From Sequoia sempervirens (Eukaryota > Streptophyta > Pinopsida > Cupressales > Cupressaceae): a stretch of DNA of 64,000 nucleotides. Made by a program: the position numbers and the translations under genes. Under the pieces are notes generated by a model. That model saw nothing but the letters and a program-made list of their open reading frames with translations, was not told where the DNA came from and did no database searches. Every line of letters begins with the position of its first letter. Position 1 is the first letter of the stretch. The stretch covers positions 248,001-312,000 of the forward strand of contig VDFB02195842.1 of the NCBI GenBank assembly GCA_007258455.2. Reading direction: 5' to 3'. This document shows, piece after piece, positions 1 to 11,190 of this stretch.

Positions 1-659
1 TGTGATCATTTTTTATATTGGGGTTGGTTTTATCTAAATATGCATATTATGATAGAGTACCATTAGAGTCCTCATAATAAAGTGTCGTTGCTAGGATATG
101 GTGAATGTGGGATTTAATATTTTTGGATTTTAGGCGATATGTTGGATTTTGATGGGGGATGAGAGAAGTAGATGAATGATTTGGTAGTTTGGATATAGGA
201 TTTTTTATTTTCCAAACTTGTTATATTATGGATGATGGATTGTGGATGTCAAATTTAAGGTATGTTTATAACCAATAATTTTATACACTTTGTTTGTTGG
301 TATTGAAGATTTTTTTGAAGGAGGTGGACACTTTTGATTTATAGAAGGCATTTTTTGATATGGCTCCATAGTTTCATTAACTATTGGATTTGGATTTGGA
401 TTGAATGCTATACATGATCCAATTTTCTTTAAGATCCATTTTGACGTTATGTGTCCATTTTGACTTTTGGATTTATTAGCTTTAAGAACTTGACTTTGAC
501 CTTTTTCTTTGTAAGTATTTTTCTTTTGTGGGTTGAAGGATTTAGGAATGATGGTTTATGATGTGGATGGAAGGAGTGTTAGAAAAAACCTTATTGTAGG
601 GTAAAAGAAAGGAGTTGGGTCCATGAAGACGAGAAGTTTCAGCCAAAAAACTGAAAAGA

Positions 660-860
660 AACGAGTACCCATTTTGAAGAAAATGGGTGCATGTTTAGGA
701 ACTAGATCCTGAGCCTAAATTCGAATGGGCACCCATTCCGCTTTGGGTACCCATTTAAAAAAGGTTTTTTTTTTAACTGACTATCAGTTCATTTTCACCT
801 TCAAATTCTATGATCAAAGAGAGCGACCAGAGGAGGACAAGTACCCGTTTTTGAAGCCCT
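660..860. repeat. Cluster of GGGTACCCATTT-like motifs
   Basis: Variants of (G/C)GGTACCCATTT occur several times here in both orientations: GAGTACCCATTTT, AAATGGGTGC, GGGCACCCATT, GGGTACCCATTT and AAGTACCCGTTTT. GGGTACCC is itself palindromic. The same motif pair recurs near 23797-23830, just upstream of the decayed transposase-like gene on the minus strand. This may be a terminal or untranslated part of the same element family, but the link rests on short motifs only. Confidence 0.35.
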
Positions 861-1136
861 TTATGCCACCAAATTGTTTCTGTCACCTCCTCCCTTCAAC
901 ATACTCAATCTCAGTGACCTCTAGATTAGTATTTGTGCTTTTTCTTTTATATTTAACATTTTTTTTGTAATTTTGTTTTAAAATTTAATTATATAATGTA
1001 ATGTTTAGGGTTTGTGATTTCATGATTTATATTTTTATTTATTTTAATTGTTGTAATTAGGTTTAATTCTATAGTTTGTAAATTTCATTTGTAAATATAT
1101 TCATGAAAATAATGGATACATGTACAATAAACTAAA

Positions 1137-1199
1137 ACCTAAACCTAGACCTCAAAACTAAAACCATAAACCATAAACCATAAAACCCTAAACCCTAAT
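1137..1199. repeat. Short interstitial telomere-like patch
   Basis: About 60 bp of AAACCTAAACC / CCATAAACCATAAA units ending in two plant telomere units (CCCTAAACCCTAA). It is too short and degenerate to be a telomere. It resembles the larger block at 17.5-19.2 kb. Confidence 0.5.
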
Positions 1200-3015
1200 G
1201 GATTCATGTTTACCATTATAAATGAATGATCACTAAGAATATGAATGGTCACTAGTATTGGAAAAACTAATGCCTGAAATATGGAATTAAATCACCACTA
1301 CCACTTTCAACCTCTTACTTAGCATAAAACTCCCAAAACATTGCATAGATTTTAAAAACAAGTAGCTATGATATCACAATTCATTTAATCATTGATTGTA
1401 TAGCCCTAGTGTATATTAAACATGGATTGTCTATGCTAGATCTTGACAACTCTCTCCTAATAATTTTCCTCTACTTTAAAGGTTTAGAAAGTTATAATAT
1501 ATACATGAACTAAGAATGATAAAAGAATCAGAAGAAATATAAGGTATACACCATAACAAGAATAACATTTAACAAATTTGATATGCTAGATAACTATGCT
1601 TAATTTAATCGATTGTGCATACATATGAAGTTAGTGTTTTTAAGAAAGCTTTTTACCTTTCATAGTGATAAGTGAATGATAATAGTATGTAAATCTAAAA
1701 TTATGTTATGTAATTTTAGTGAGAAAGGATTGAGGAGTGTAAAATATAATAGATATTATGAGAATATGAAGAAGTGTAAGAGTAGGTATTAGGATAATAT
1801 CCATGATTGATTATGCAAAATATGGTTTTAAGGGAATAGGTTTCAAGTAATACTATCTTAATTAGGCAAAGGTATTTTCCTTTATATCTAGAGTGTGTTA
1901 ATATCTTTAACCCTTTTCCATATAATATTTCAAGTTTATGAGAAGAGAAAGGGGGATCTATAGTACTAGGATCAACTAAACTAATTTCATTATCAATGAT
2001 GTTTTTTTATGTGAAGAAGATGATAGGGAATTTGGGAAAATGTGATTATTAAATGAATGAACATATTTATGGGAAGAGGAGGGTGAAGATGAAGGGGGGC
2101 CTTTAGAGGAGGCCAGATCAATTGTTGAAGAAATGGTAGTTAAGTTATAAGAGGGGACACGAAGGGGTATGACTATGAGGAGGTAATGACTTATTGATGA
2201 AATTTTAGTTTCATTGATACAACTTGCTACCCTAGATATACTACTATATAACTATGTGCCAAAGTTTCCACATAATTCTCTTTCTTCCCATATACAAATG
2301 AGATTAGTGTAGCATAAGAAACCTCAGTAGTAACGTGTGAAGCCTATTTATCCTCTAAGATTTTAACAATGTAAGTTTTGAAGAAGTATTAGGAGGTGAT
2401 TTGGGTGAGCCTTTATTGATGAAATTTTAGCAAAGAGGTGAAATACATGTGACTAGGAAAAATAAATTTTATATAACAACTTGACAAAATTAAAAAAGGG
2501 CTTCATTAACATGCATAATATAAATTTTATTAACATTTATAAATTTTTTAAACATCTATGAAGGGTGGATGGATCGACAAACATTCATGGAGCCATAGTC
2601 ATCCAAGGAGAATATCATAAGTGAGTTTACTAGGTGTGATAGAAAAAAGTGTGTTTTAATTTTGATATGACCTATTGTGACAAGTAATGTAATATTTTTT
2701 AAGGCTTGTTGGATGATGTCTTTAAGAGAGGGAAATTTCTAAAATAGTTCCAAAATCGATATTTTAGCTTGTGTGGATTTCAATTGCTCCATGAGATCGT
2801 ATTCTTTAGGGTTATTAGCAAAAATATGGGATGAAGGGGGAAGATTAATAGTATTAGAGGGAAGGGAAGTTGGGATTGATATGTTTTTATTATTTCATTG
2901 AGTCTCATGGGTATGACTAATTGTATAATTCAATGTATGTTAGGGGAGGAGAATTTTTTATTCAAAGTTGGAAAAGATGGAGGAAAACCTAGTATACTAT
3001 AAGTTTTGGCATGGG

Positions 3016-3766
3016 TGTCTAATGCAGGAGCATCCAGGGTGTAAGAGCAATCTTGCATCACCCAAAAAAAATGTTGTTTCTTTTCAATAAGGGCTAAATT
3101 TGGCAAGGTTACTATTTTAGTAAGTTTGTATTTATGCATAGTTAGACACAAAATCTTATACAGAACTCCAGAATGGTAAATTGAAGCCAATGTCAAAGAA
3201 ATCACTTCAATACCATTTTTCATTTGAGAGATTAAAATTTTAATTTTCAAAAATCCTAGTAAAATCTTCGGGGTCAATTTTGAGGCACATAGAGGCTCCG
3301 GATGGGCCTGAAAATTGGTGGAAAATGAAAGTAGTTGGACTTTAGGCCCTATTTTTTGGCACAAGATTTCTTGAGAGCTTTCTGAAAAGGTATTATAATA
3401 GAAAATTCAACAGTCAGATCAAAAGTTATGACCCCACGAAGTTGTAATACCAAAATTAATAAAATTTCAAATATCTTCCTGAGGAAGTTACACTTTATAG
3501 AAGATTTTAGGGTGGTTACACTTTCCAAATAAAGGATGTAAAGGGGGACTACAGAGGGAAGGCCAAAGTAGAGTAGATGGTGGATTCGATTTACAAATTT
3601 GCAGATTTATGTAATCAGAAAGCCCATGTGATGGCAAATATAATGTTGTAATTTCATTTTCATTTCAGTGATAATAGAAAATATTTGCTTTCCTTCTTGC
3701 AATTTGTTTGTGCCATTATCTATTGTTTTTGTGAGTTTTAGATTGTAAGGGGAGTACCCTTCATCA
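3016..3766 (+). repeat. 5' LTR of the chromovirus (751 bp)
   Basis: It starts TGTCTAATGCAGGAG and ends CCCTTCATCA, immediately before AG plus the primer site. It aligns along its length with 8416-9070. It keeps about 100 bp (around 3455-3560) that the 3' copy has lost. The two copies differ at many single bases, which points to an old insertion. Confidence 0.9.
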
Positions 3767-3768
3767 AG

Positions 3769-3780
3769 TGGTATCAAAGC
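3769..3780 (+). other. Primer binding site, initiator Met-tRNA type
   Basis: TGGTATCAAAGC lies two bases after the LTR end. It is close to the plant consensus TGGTATCAGAGC, complementary to the 3' end of initiator tRNA-Met. The same two-base gap is seen at the primer sites of the other two LTR elements (39824-39836 and 49361-49372). Confidence 0.85.
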
Positions 3781-3863
3781 TAGGTTTTCCTAAGTGTGTA
3801 AACATATCGCCAAACATGAGGTAGTTTGCACCAGGACTTGTGGTTGTGGGTTTGTGAGAAAAC

Positions 3864-4992
3864 ATGCCTCTAGGAAGAAACTATGGTGGAAGAAATGTTG
3901 GGGTAACAAAAGAGGGTTTTAGAGCCCTCCAGAGACAAGTTCAAGCACTGCAAGAGGAGTTGCATAGGGGAGCTGATGTCAGAAGAAGAGATGAAAGTGA
4001 GGATGAGGTTGAAGATGAGGAGCCATTTGAAGAGGAAGCACATGATGTAATGGATCCTAGAGAATTCAGACTGATTAGGGCCATTTCCAAGATTGGAAAG
4101 AGGCCAAAGATAGAAGTTTCTAATTTTTCTGGAAAACCTAAATCCAAAGGAGCTGATCAATTGGATCAATGACATGGAAGAGTATTTTGAGTATGAGGAA
4201 ATAGAAGATCCAGATAGGGTCAAATTTGCAAAGGCCAAATTGAAATTCCATGCTAGCATATGGTGGAAAGAAGTCCAATTGGAAAGAAATAGAAGAGGAA
4301 AAGAGAAAATAACAAGAAGGGATCAGATGGTGGAAAAATTGAAAAGATAATTCATTCCTGGGGACTATGAGTTGGATTTGTTAAAGAAGATGCAAGGGTT
4401 GAAACAAGCAAGAAAATTTGTTAAGGAGTATACAGAAGAGTTCTATTGAATCCTGATCAGAACAAGTCATTTTGATGCCAACAAGGAGAAAGTTTCCCAT
4501 TACATAAATGGGTTGAAGCCAAGCATTCAAGAAGAGTTGAGTCTGGTAAGAATGTCTACCATTGAAGATGCATATCAGTTTGCTTTGAAGGTAGAAGAGA
4601 AGTTGAATAGAAGGTTTGAAAGTAAGCAAAGAGGTGGAGGTTGCAGTGGAATGACTAGTGGATAGTCATATGGAGGTCAAAATGAAGATCAAAAGAAGGG
4701 CGAAGGATCTGATAGTAGCCAGAACCAAACAGGAGATAACACGTATCATCCTTGTGATAAAAATAATGGAGACCAAAGAGGAAGAGGAAGATCTAGGTGA
4801 GGACCAAGGAGAGAAGGCTTTCATGGAAAATGTTTCTAATGTGGAGAAGAAGGGCATAGGGCATATGAGTGTCCTCACCATAAAGGGAGGACAAATAGAA
4901 GACCTGAGGGTAATGCACGAGTTGCACATGTAGACAAAGATGTTGAGTCTTCACATTCTGAGGATGCAAAAAGAGGAGAGGTTCTTATTACT
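3864..4992 (+). pseudogene. Chromovirus gag remnant
   Basis: The frame opens at ATG 3864 with an acidic, glutamate-rich N-terminus and then the capsid-type region of plant Ty3/gypsy gag. A frameshift near 4140-4150 breaks the first 102-codon stretch. Further in-frame stops lie at about 4348, 4447, 4663 and 4798. A CCHC zinc knuckle is readable near 4830-4875 (CysX2CysX4HisX4Cys spacing), with a TAA between its first two cysteines. Gag would form the cytoplasmic particle that packages element RNA. This copy cannot make an intact protein. Confidence 0.8.
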
Positions 4993-5430
4993 AGAAGAGC
5001 CTTGCTAAATGAGGAGAAAGAGCCAACTCAAAGGAAGAATTTGTTTCACACCAGATGTACATGTGAAGGTAAAGTTTGCAATGTTATTATTTATGGAGGT
5101 AATACTGATAACCTTGTTTCAGAAGAGATGGTTAGGAAGTTGAGGTTGGAGAGAAGAAGGCATCCAAATCCATACCAGATTGCTTGGTTGCAAAAGGACC
5201 ATAAAGCTTTGGTAAATGAACAATGTCTAGTAAAGTTCAAGATTGGAAATTACCATGATGAGGTATTGTGTGATATTATGCCTATGGATGTTTGCCATAT
5301 GTTGTTAGGAAGACCATGGAAATTTGATCAACAAGAAGTACATGATGGACATTCCAACACCTATTCTTTGAAAAAGGATGGAGTTCGTCATAAGTTGAAG
5401 CCCTTGAAAGAGGCAGAGGAAAAGGTATGA
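4993..5430 (+). pseudogene. Chromovirus aspartic protease remnant
   Basis: A 142-codon open stretch (ATG 5002) carries the retropepsin-like fold of plant Ty3 elements. It has the active-site loop near residue 31, a later hydrophobic strand with LLGRPW near residue 100, and a basic C-terminus. The active-site triplet, normally Asp-Gly/Ser-Gly, reads Tyr-Gly-Gly-Asn-Thr (codon TAT at 5092-5094). The nucleophilic aspartate is therefore missing and the enzyme would be inactive. The frame closes at 5430 and the next one opens downstream, where the active copy would be one fused gag-pol polyprotein. Confidence 0.8.
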
Positions 5431-5448
5431 AGTAATGCAATAATTTAT

Positions 5449-6900
5449 TTGGTTGATGGAAGAAAGTTCCTAGAAGGTATGAAGCATGAGCATATGTGTT
5501 TTGCATTGATCCCTAGAGTTTATAAAGAAGATACTACTAAGGTACCTGTAGAGATTTCAGATTTGTTGAATGAGTTTCAAGCTATTATTTATGATAACAT
5601 ACTTGAAGGTTTTCCTCCAGTGAGAAAGATTAGTCATCAGATGGACTTGATTCCCGGAGCCAGTTTTCCAAATAAGGCAGCCCATCATATGACTCCAGTA
5701 GAGAGTGAAGAGTTGAATAGACAAGTGCAAGATTTATTGTGGAAGGGACTGATCAGAAAGAGTTTGGGTCCATGTGCAATACCTGCAGTACTGGCACCAA
5801 AGAAGGATGGGGAATGGTGGATATGTACAAATTCTAGAGCCATCAATAAGATCACCATCAAGTATAGATTCCCCTTGCCAAGGATGGATGACATCATGGA
5901 TTGTTTGAATGGGGCTGAGTACTTCATGAAGATATATCTGAAGAGTGGTTATCACCAAATTCGGATTAGAGAAGGAGATGAATGGAAGAAAGTATTCAAA
6001 ACCAAAGAGGGCTTGTACAAGTCATTAATCATGCCCTTTGGGCTAACCAATACCCCAAGCACCTTCATGCGGCTCATGAATGAGGTACTGAAAGAGTTTT
6101 TGGGTAAATTTGTCATTGTTTATTTCGATGACATTTTAATTTTTAGCAAAAAATTGGAGGAGCATTTGATGCATATCAAAAAGGTTTTTGAGAAGCTAAG
6201 GGAGGAGAAGCTACTGATTAATTTGAAGAAATGTAGCTTTGTGAAGATAGAATTGGTGTATCTAGGATTTGTTGTCTCAGTAGAGGGTCTTAAAATGGAC
6301 CCAGAGAAGGTGAGAGCTATCATTGAATGGCCTACCACGAGGAGTGTTACAGAGGTAAGATCATTTCATGGTCTATCAAGTTTTTACAAAAAGTTTATTA
6401 AGAATTTTAGTAGTATTTGTGCACCTCTGACTGAAGCAATGAGAGGAGATAGAAAAGAGTTTAAGTGGACTACAAGAGCAACCAAAAGTTTTGATATGTT
6501 GAAGAATAAAGTTATAGAGCAACTTGTTTTTGCACTTCCAGATTTCAATAAGGTCTTTCAGGTAGATTGTGATGCTAGTGGCACTGCCATAGGAGTTGTT
6601 TTGGGTCAAGAAGGTAAGCATGTGTTGCCTATTTTAGTGAGAAGTTGAATGATGCCAAGAAGAAATATTTTGTCTATGATTAGGAGTTTTATGCTATAGT
6701 TCAGGCTTTGAAGAAATGGAGACACTATTGTTTCCAAAAGAATTTGTTTTATATACTGATCACCAGGCTTTGCAGTATCTCAATAGTAAAGGAAAGTTAA
6801 ATCAAATGCACTTAAAGTGGGTTCAGTTTTTGTAGAGTTATACCTTTGTCTTGAAGCATAGGATTGGAAGGTCAAACAGAGTTTCTGATGCCTTGAGTAG
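5449..6900 (+). pseudogene. Chromovirus reverse transcriptase and RNase H remnant
   Basis: A 399-codon frame from 5449 contains the reverse transcriptase core. Around residue 120 lies KKDGEWW (finger motif). Palm motif A follows at about residue 160, reading KIYLKSGYHQIRI, then MPFGLTNTPSTF at about 195 and the YFDDIL box at residue 225. Motif A has Tyr (codon 5935-5937) in place of the catalytic Asp, while the YxDD pair is intact. RNase H starts near 6540 (QVDCDASG, first catalytic Asp kept). A frameshift near 6630 then ends the long frame, and stops follow at 6681 and 6833 (both TAG). The end of the domain (HRIGRSNRVSDALSRR) is readable near 6857-6903. Confidence 0.9.
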
Positions 6901-7975
6901 AAGGAAAAATTTGTTGATAGAAATGAACATAGAGGTTGTTGGGTTCAATGAACTCAAGATTTTGTATCTTGAAGATCCAAACTTTGTAGAAGCTTGGAAA
7001 GCTTATTTGGAACCTATTACATTAGATAGGACAAGATGGTTGGATTTCTTAATCCAAGATGGGATGTTGTTTAGAGGAAGCCAATTGTGCATTCCAAGGA
7101 GTTCTATGAGAGATAATATAATCAAGGAGAAGCATAGTAGAGGCCTAGTTGGACATTTTGGTCGAGATAAGATCATTTCTCTTGTCAGTGAGAATTATTA
7201 TTGATCGTGGTTACAACAAGATGTGAAGAAGTTTGTACAAAGTTGTAGAGTATGTCAGATGGAAAAAGGAGCAAGTTAGAATATTGGATTATATTAGCCA
7301 TTACCTGTACCTAAGAGGCCATGGGAGGATATTAGCATGGATTTTGTTCTTGGCTTGCCAAGGACATAGAGAGGGAATGATTCCATGTTTGTGGTGGTGG
7401 ATAGATTTTCAAAGATGACACATTTCATTTTGTGTCATAAGACTAGTGATGTTGTTCATGTTGTAGAGTTGTTTTTTAGAGAGGTGGTGAGACTAGATGG
7501 TCTATCGAAGAGTATAGTTTCAAAAAGAGATACCAAATTTGTTGGTTATTTCTGAAGAACATTATGGAAGAAGTTGAAGACAAACTTGAAGTTTAGTTCT
7601 GCTCACCATCCACAAAATGATGGAAAAATGGAGGTGGTCGATAGGAATTTGGGTAACCTGCTAAGATGCTTAGTAGGAGATAGACCAAAGGGATGGGATT
7701 TTATTTTATCACAAGCAGAATTCACTTATAACAATTATGTCAACAGGAGCACTGGTAAATCACCATTCCGGATTGTATATGGGAGTAGTCCAAGGAATGC
7801 TTCTGAACTAAGAAAGATGTATAAAGGAGAGAAGAGTAGTGTTGAGGCTAAAGATTTTGTTGAGAACCTAAAGAATTTTCATGACAAGGTGAAGAAGCAT
7901 ATCAATAAGATGAACTCTCAATATAAGGCTAAGGAAAATCAGAAAAGGAGGTATAAGTAGTTCCAGGTAGGAGAT
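6901..7975 (+). pseudogene. Chromovirus integrase remnant
   Basis: The HHCC zinc-binding domain is readable from about 7100 (His pair near HSRGLVGHFGRD) to about 7260 (CRVCQ). The catalytic core follows: DFVLGLP near 7340, KRDTKF near 7530 and the glutamate-bearing SSAHHPQNDGKMEVVDR near 7595-7650. The core residues appear present, but stops at 7201, 7277, 7295, 7367, about 7553 and 7958 destroy the frame. Most of these are TAG. The integrase would have inserted the cDNA into the nuclear genome. Confidence 0.88.
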
Positions 7976-8388
7976 GAAGTCATGGTTCATTTGCGAAAGG
8001 AAAAGTTTCCAGTTGGTACATACAAGTTGAAGATGAAGAAGTTTGGACCGTGCAAGATCTTGAAGAAGCATGATTCAGGAATGCATATGAGGTAGAGTTG
8101 CCTGATGAAATTCATATATCACCTATGTTTAACATCTCAGATTTAACAAAATATCATGAGGGAGGAATTAACAAAGAAATTATAGAGGCATAGTGGAATA
8201 TTCTAGAACCTACTTCAGAAAAAGAGGAGATAGAAGACATTTTGGATAGTTGTGTGGGAAGAAGCACAAGAAATAGGCAATATGAAAAGTACTTGGTGAA
8301 ATGGAGAGGAAGTCCTGCTGAAAATTCATCATGGTTATCTAAGTCTGCGGTTAACCATCTTGGTTTCCCTCTAACCCCTGAGAAGTGA
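7976..8388 (+). pseudogene. Integrase C-terminus with chromodomain
   Basis: After the core comes the small-barrel C-terminal region (GDEVMVHL, then GPCKIL). From about 8226 to 8345 follows a chromodomain-like stretch (EDILD, YEKYLVKWRG, SSWLS). It has the tyrosine/tryptophan aromatic positions expected for histone-tail binding. Such a C-terminal chromodomain defines chromoviruses and is thought to steer insertion toward particular chromatin. A frameshift near 8070-8080 and a TAG near 8191 interrupt it. The frame ends at TGA 8386. Confidence 0.8.
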
Positions 8389-8415
8389 CAAGGTCACTTT
8401 TCAAATTACCCCGAG

Positions 8416-9070
8416 TGTTTGATGCAAGAGCATCCAGGGTGTAAGAGAAATCTTGCATCACCCAAAATAAATGTTATTTCTTTTCAATAAGGGCTAAATT
8501 TGGCAAGGTTACTATTTTAGTAAGTTTGCATTTATGCATAGTTGGACACAAAATCTTACACAAACCTCTAAAATGGTAAATTAAAGCCAATGGAAAAGAA
8601 ATCACTTCAATACCATTTGTCATTTGAGAGATATTAAAATTTTAATTTTCAAAAATCCTAGTAAAATCTTTGGGGTCAATTTTGAGGCACTCAAAGGCTC
8701 CAGGCTTGAAAATTGGTGGAAAATGAAAGTAGTTGGCCTTTAGGCCCTACTTTTTAGCACAATATTTCTTGATAGCTTTCTGAAAAGGTATTATAATAGA
8801 AATCCGACAGTCGGATCAAAATTTATGACCCCATGAAATTGTACTACCAAAATTAATGTACTACTAAGGGGAGGCCATGTCAAAGTAGATGGTGGCTCCA
8901 ATTTGTAGATTTATGTAATCAGAAAGCCCATGTGATGGAAAATATAATGTTGTAATTTCATTTTCATTTCACTGATAATAGAAAATATTTGCTTTCCTTC
9001 TTGCAATTTGTTTGTGTCCATATCTGTTATTTTTGTGAGTTTTAGATTGTAAGAAGAATACCCTTCATCA
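8416..9070 (+). repeat. 3' LTR of the chromovirus (655 bp)
   Basis: It starts TGTTTGATGCAAGAG and ends CCCTTCATCA. It is colinear with 3016-3766 except for loss of about 100 bp near 8850 and scattered substitutions. The sequence just upstream (8389-8415) shows no good polypurine tract, which suggests local decay. Confidence 0.9.
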
Positions 9071-9529
9071 GAGTGGTTTGGACAATAATTTTAGGAGGAT
9101 AGTGTGGTATAACTATGGGTTGTATGTGAGAGATATAAAGATTAATGTATATTGGATTATAGGGGTCTCTAAATTTTCCATTGGGTCCTTTAAGCACACA
9201 TGTATTGGCATGTGTTTGGTTACAAGAATCTAGAGAAGGGGAGAGTAAATAATGAGAATTACATTATGAATTGAGGTTCATGTTTTGGATATATGTGTAG
9301 GTTTATTGATAAATGTACTTAGTATCTCATTTAAAAGGAAATAAATAACTTTCCTATGAATGAAACTAATTATGTTACCATGTAAAGGATGAGGAATAGA
9401 AGACATCATAATATGGTAATCATAACATTCATTCATGGAAGCCATATGTACTTTATAATAGATAATTTTTTAGAAAATATAGAGAATATCATAGAAGTAA
9501 AAAATGAAGAAGAAAATTGTTGTGCATGT
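9071..9529. other. Spacer without a recognisable gene
   Basis: AT-rich sequence between the chromovirus and the GC-rich repeat island. The only longer open frames overlap each other on both strands and have no domain. Nothing else is seen. Confidence 0.6.
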
Positions 9530-11190
9530 TTTGCACACACGCCCCGCCGTAGGCAGGGACCCCTTTTTTTGCTCCTGGCAGGCTGCTTTGCTCCTGTCTT
9601 GTTTTGTGTGCCCCATTTTCCAAGCCCAAATTGGTCATGTGCCTTCAAATGATCAAATTCCCCTTACCAAATTCACCTACTTAGGGTATTCAAATCCACG
9701 GAGAAATAGTCACCTGCCCCCTTTTTTCCTTTTGTCTTGTTCCTCCTATTTTGGAAAAATCCATGGACCCCCGTCAGTCCGGTTTCCACATTTTTGACTT
9801 TGGGGGCAACTTTTTGGTGGATTTGGGATGTGTTTGGGTTGCTTAAATGAACTGCCAAAGTTTCGTCAATGTTTCGTAAAGTTTCGGTGGTTTCGGAACT
9901 TTCCCTCCGGAATTCCCTTCCTCTTTGGCTGTTTGGAAACATCTGTGGACCCCCGTCACTCTGGTTTCCACATTTCTTACTTTGGGGGCAACTTTTTGGT
10001 GAATATGGGATGTGTTTGAGGTGCCTAAATGAACTGCCAAAGTTTCGTTAACGTTTCGTTAAGTTTCGGTGGTTTCGGAGCTTTGTCCCCCTTTGGCTAT
10101 TTTGGAACATCCGTGGAGCCCCGGTGGCCCGGCCTCCAGAGCCCGGCCCCTCCGTGGCCATTTTGAACATCCATGGAGCCCCAGCGGCCCGGCCTCCGGA
10201 GCCCGGCCCCTACGTGGCCGTTTCTGGGACTTCGTCCCTCTTTGGCCGTTTTGAACATCCATGGAGCCCCAACGGCCCGGCCTCCAGAGCCCGACCCCTC
10301 CGTGGTCGTTTCTGGGACTCCATCCCTCTTTGGCCATTTTGAACATCCATGGAGCCTCGGGCCTGGCCGGGCCATCGGTTTCGTGGCGATCTGCAGGGCC
10401 CTTTTGAACATCCGTGAAGCCGACGACCCGGCCTCCAGAGCCAGGCTCCATGGCCGTTTCTGGGACTTCGTCCTTTCGTTGTTTCGAAAACATCCATGGA
10501 CCCCCGTCGTCTGGTTTCCACATTTTTGACTTTGGGGGCAACTTTTTGGTGAATTTGGGATGTGTTTGAGGTGCCTAAGTGAACTGCCAAAGTTTCATCA
10601 ATGTTTCGTTAAGTTTCGGTGGTTTCAGAGCTTCGTCCCCCTTTGGCTGTTTTGGAACATCCATGGAGCCCCCGCGGCCCAGCCTCCGGAGCCTAGCCCC
10701 TCTGTGGCCATTTTCGGGACTCCGTCCCTCTGTGGCCGTTTTGAACATCTATGGAGCCCCGGTGACCAGTCCTCCGGAGCCCGGCCCCTCCGTGGCCATT
10801 TTCGGGACTCCGTCCCTCTTTGGATGTTTTGGAAACATCTGTGGACCCCTGTCGGTCCGATTTCCACATTTTTGACTTTGGGGCCAACTTTTTGGTGGAT
10901 CTGGGATGTGTTTGTGGTGCCTAAGTGAACTGCCAAGGTTTCGTCAACGTTTCGTTAAGTTTCGGTGGTTCCAGAGCTTCGTCCCTCTTTAGTTGTTTTG
11001 GAAACATCTGTGGACCCTTGTCGGTCCGGTTTCCACATTTTTGACTTTGGGGCCAACTTTTTGGGATGTGTTTGTGGTACCTAAGTGAACTGCCAAGGTT
11101 TCATCAACATTCCGTTAAGTTTCGGTGGTTTCGGAGCTTCATCCCTCTTTGGCTGTTTTGGAGCATCCGTGGAGCCCCAACGGCCCGGAT
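9530..11190. repeat. GC-rich mosaic tandem-repeat island (A and B units)
   Basis: Two related units alternate. Unit A is about 170-180 bp and contains TTTCCACATTTTTGACTTTG, then GGGATGTGTTTG and GAACTGCCAAAGTTTCGT. It starts near 9761, 9934, 10485, 10826 and 11001. Unit B is about 60-90 bp and GC-rich (GGCCCGGCCTCC, GAGCCCGGCCCCTCCGTGGCC). It repeats about five times at 10107-10490, twice at 10657-10826 and once, partially, at 11164-11190. Both units begin with the same seed (AACATCCRTGGAGCCC) and end with CGTCCCTCTTTGGCYGTTTT, so B looks like A with its middle replaced. Several overlapping open frames on both strands follow from the high GC content and from 60- and 87-bp steps. I do not treat them as genes. 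Confidence 0.85.

Larger units (their letters stand above)
1..3015. other. AT-rich intergenic DNA without a gene
   Basis: Both strands are rich in stop codons, and no open stretch shows a recognisable domain. The few short open frames have low-complexity, T- or A-driven composition. The only structure seen is a cluster of TACCCATTT-type motifs near 660-860 and a short telomere-like patch near 1137-1199, listed separately. Confidence 0.6.
3016..9070 (+). mobile_element. Decayed Ty3/gypsy chromovirus, both LTRs present
   Basis: A 6.05 kb LTR retrotransposon. Two direct repeats (3016-3766 and 8416-9070) begin with TGT and end with TTCATCA. The left copy is followed by a Met-tRNA-type primer site. 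The interior encodes, in order, gag with a CCHC knuckle, aspartic protease, reverse transcriptase, RNase H, integrase and a C-terminal chromodomain, which is the chromovirus arrangement of Ty3/gypsy. Every domain carries stops or frameshifts and two catalytic aspartates are tyrosine, so the copy is dead. I could not find a 5-bp target duplication (ATGGG to the left, GAGTG to the right) or a clear polypurine tract before the 3' LTR. Confidence 0.93.

Noticed and set aside
725..970. 81-codon plus-strand frame
   Set aside because: Low-complexity Phe/Leu tail from T-rich DNA, no domain, overlaps the motif cluster.
3870..4259. Minus-strand frames opposite chromovirus gag
   Set aside because: Shadows of the plus-strand gag. 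No independent domain.
3011..9075. Target-site duplication for the chromovirus
   Set aside because: ATGGG and GAGTG do not match. An ATGGG at 9115 is 45 bp away from the LTR end and cannot be the duplication.
10059..10928. Several overlapping open frames of 100-160 codons in the GC-rich island
   Set aside because: They occur in many frames on both strands at once and follow the repeat units. High GC lowers stop frequency. No domain is visible.
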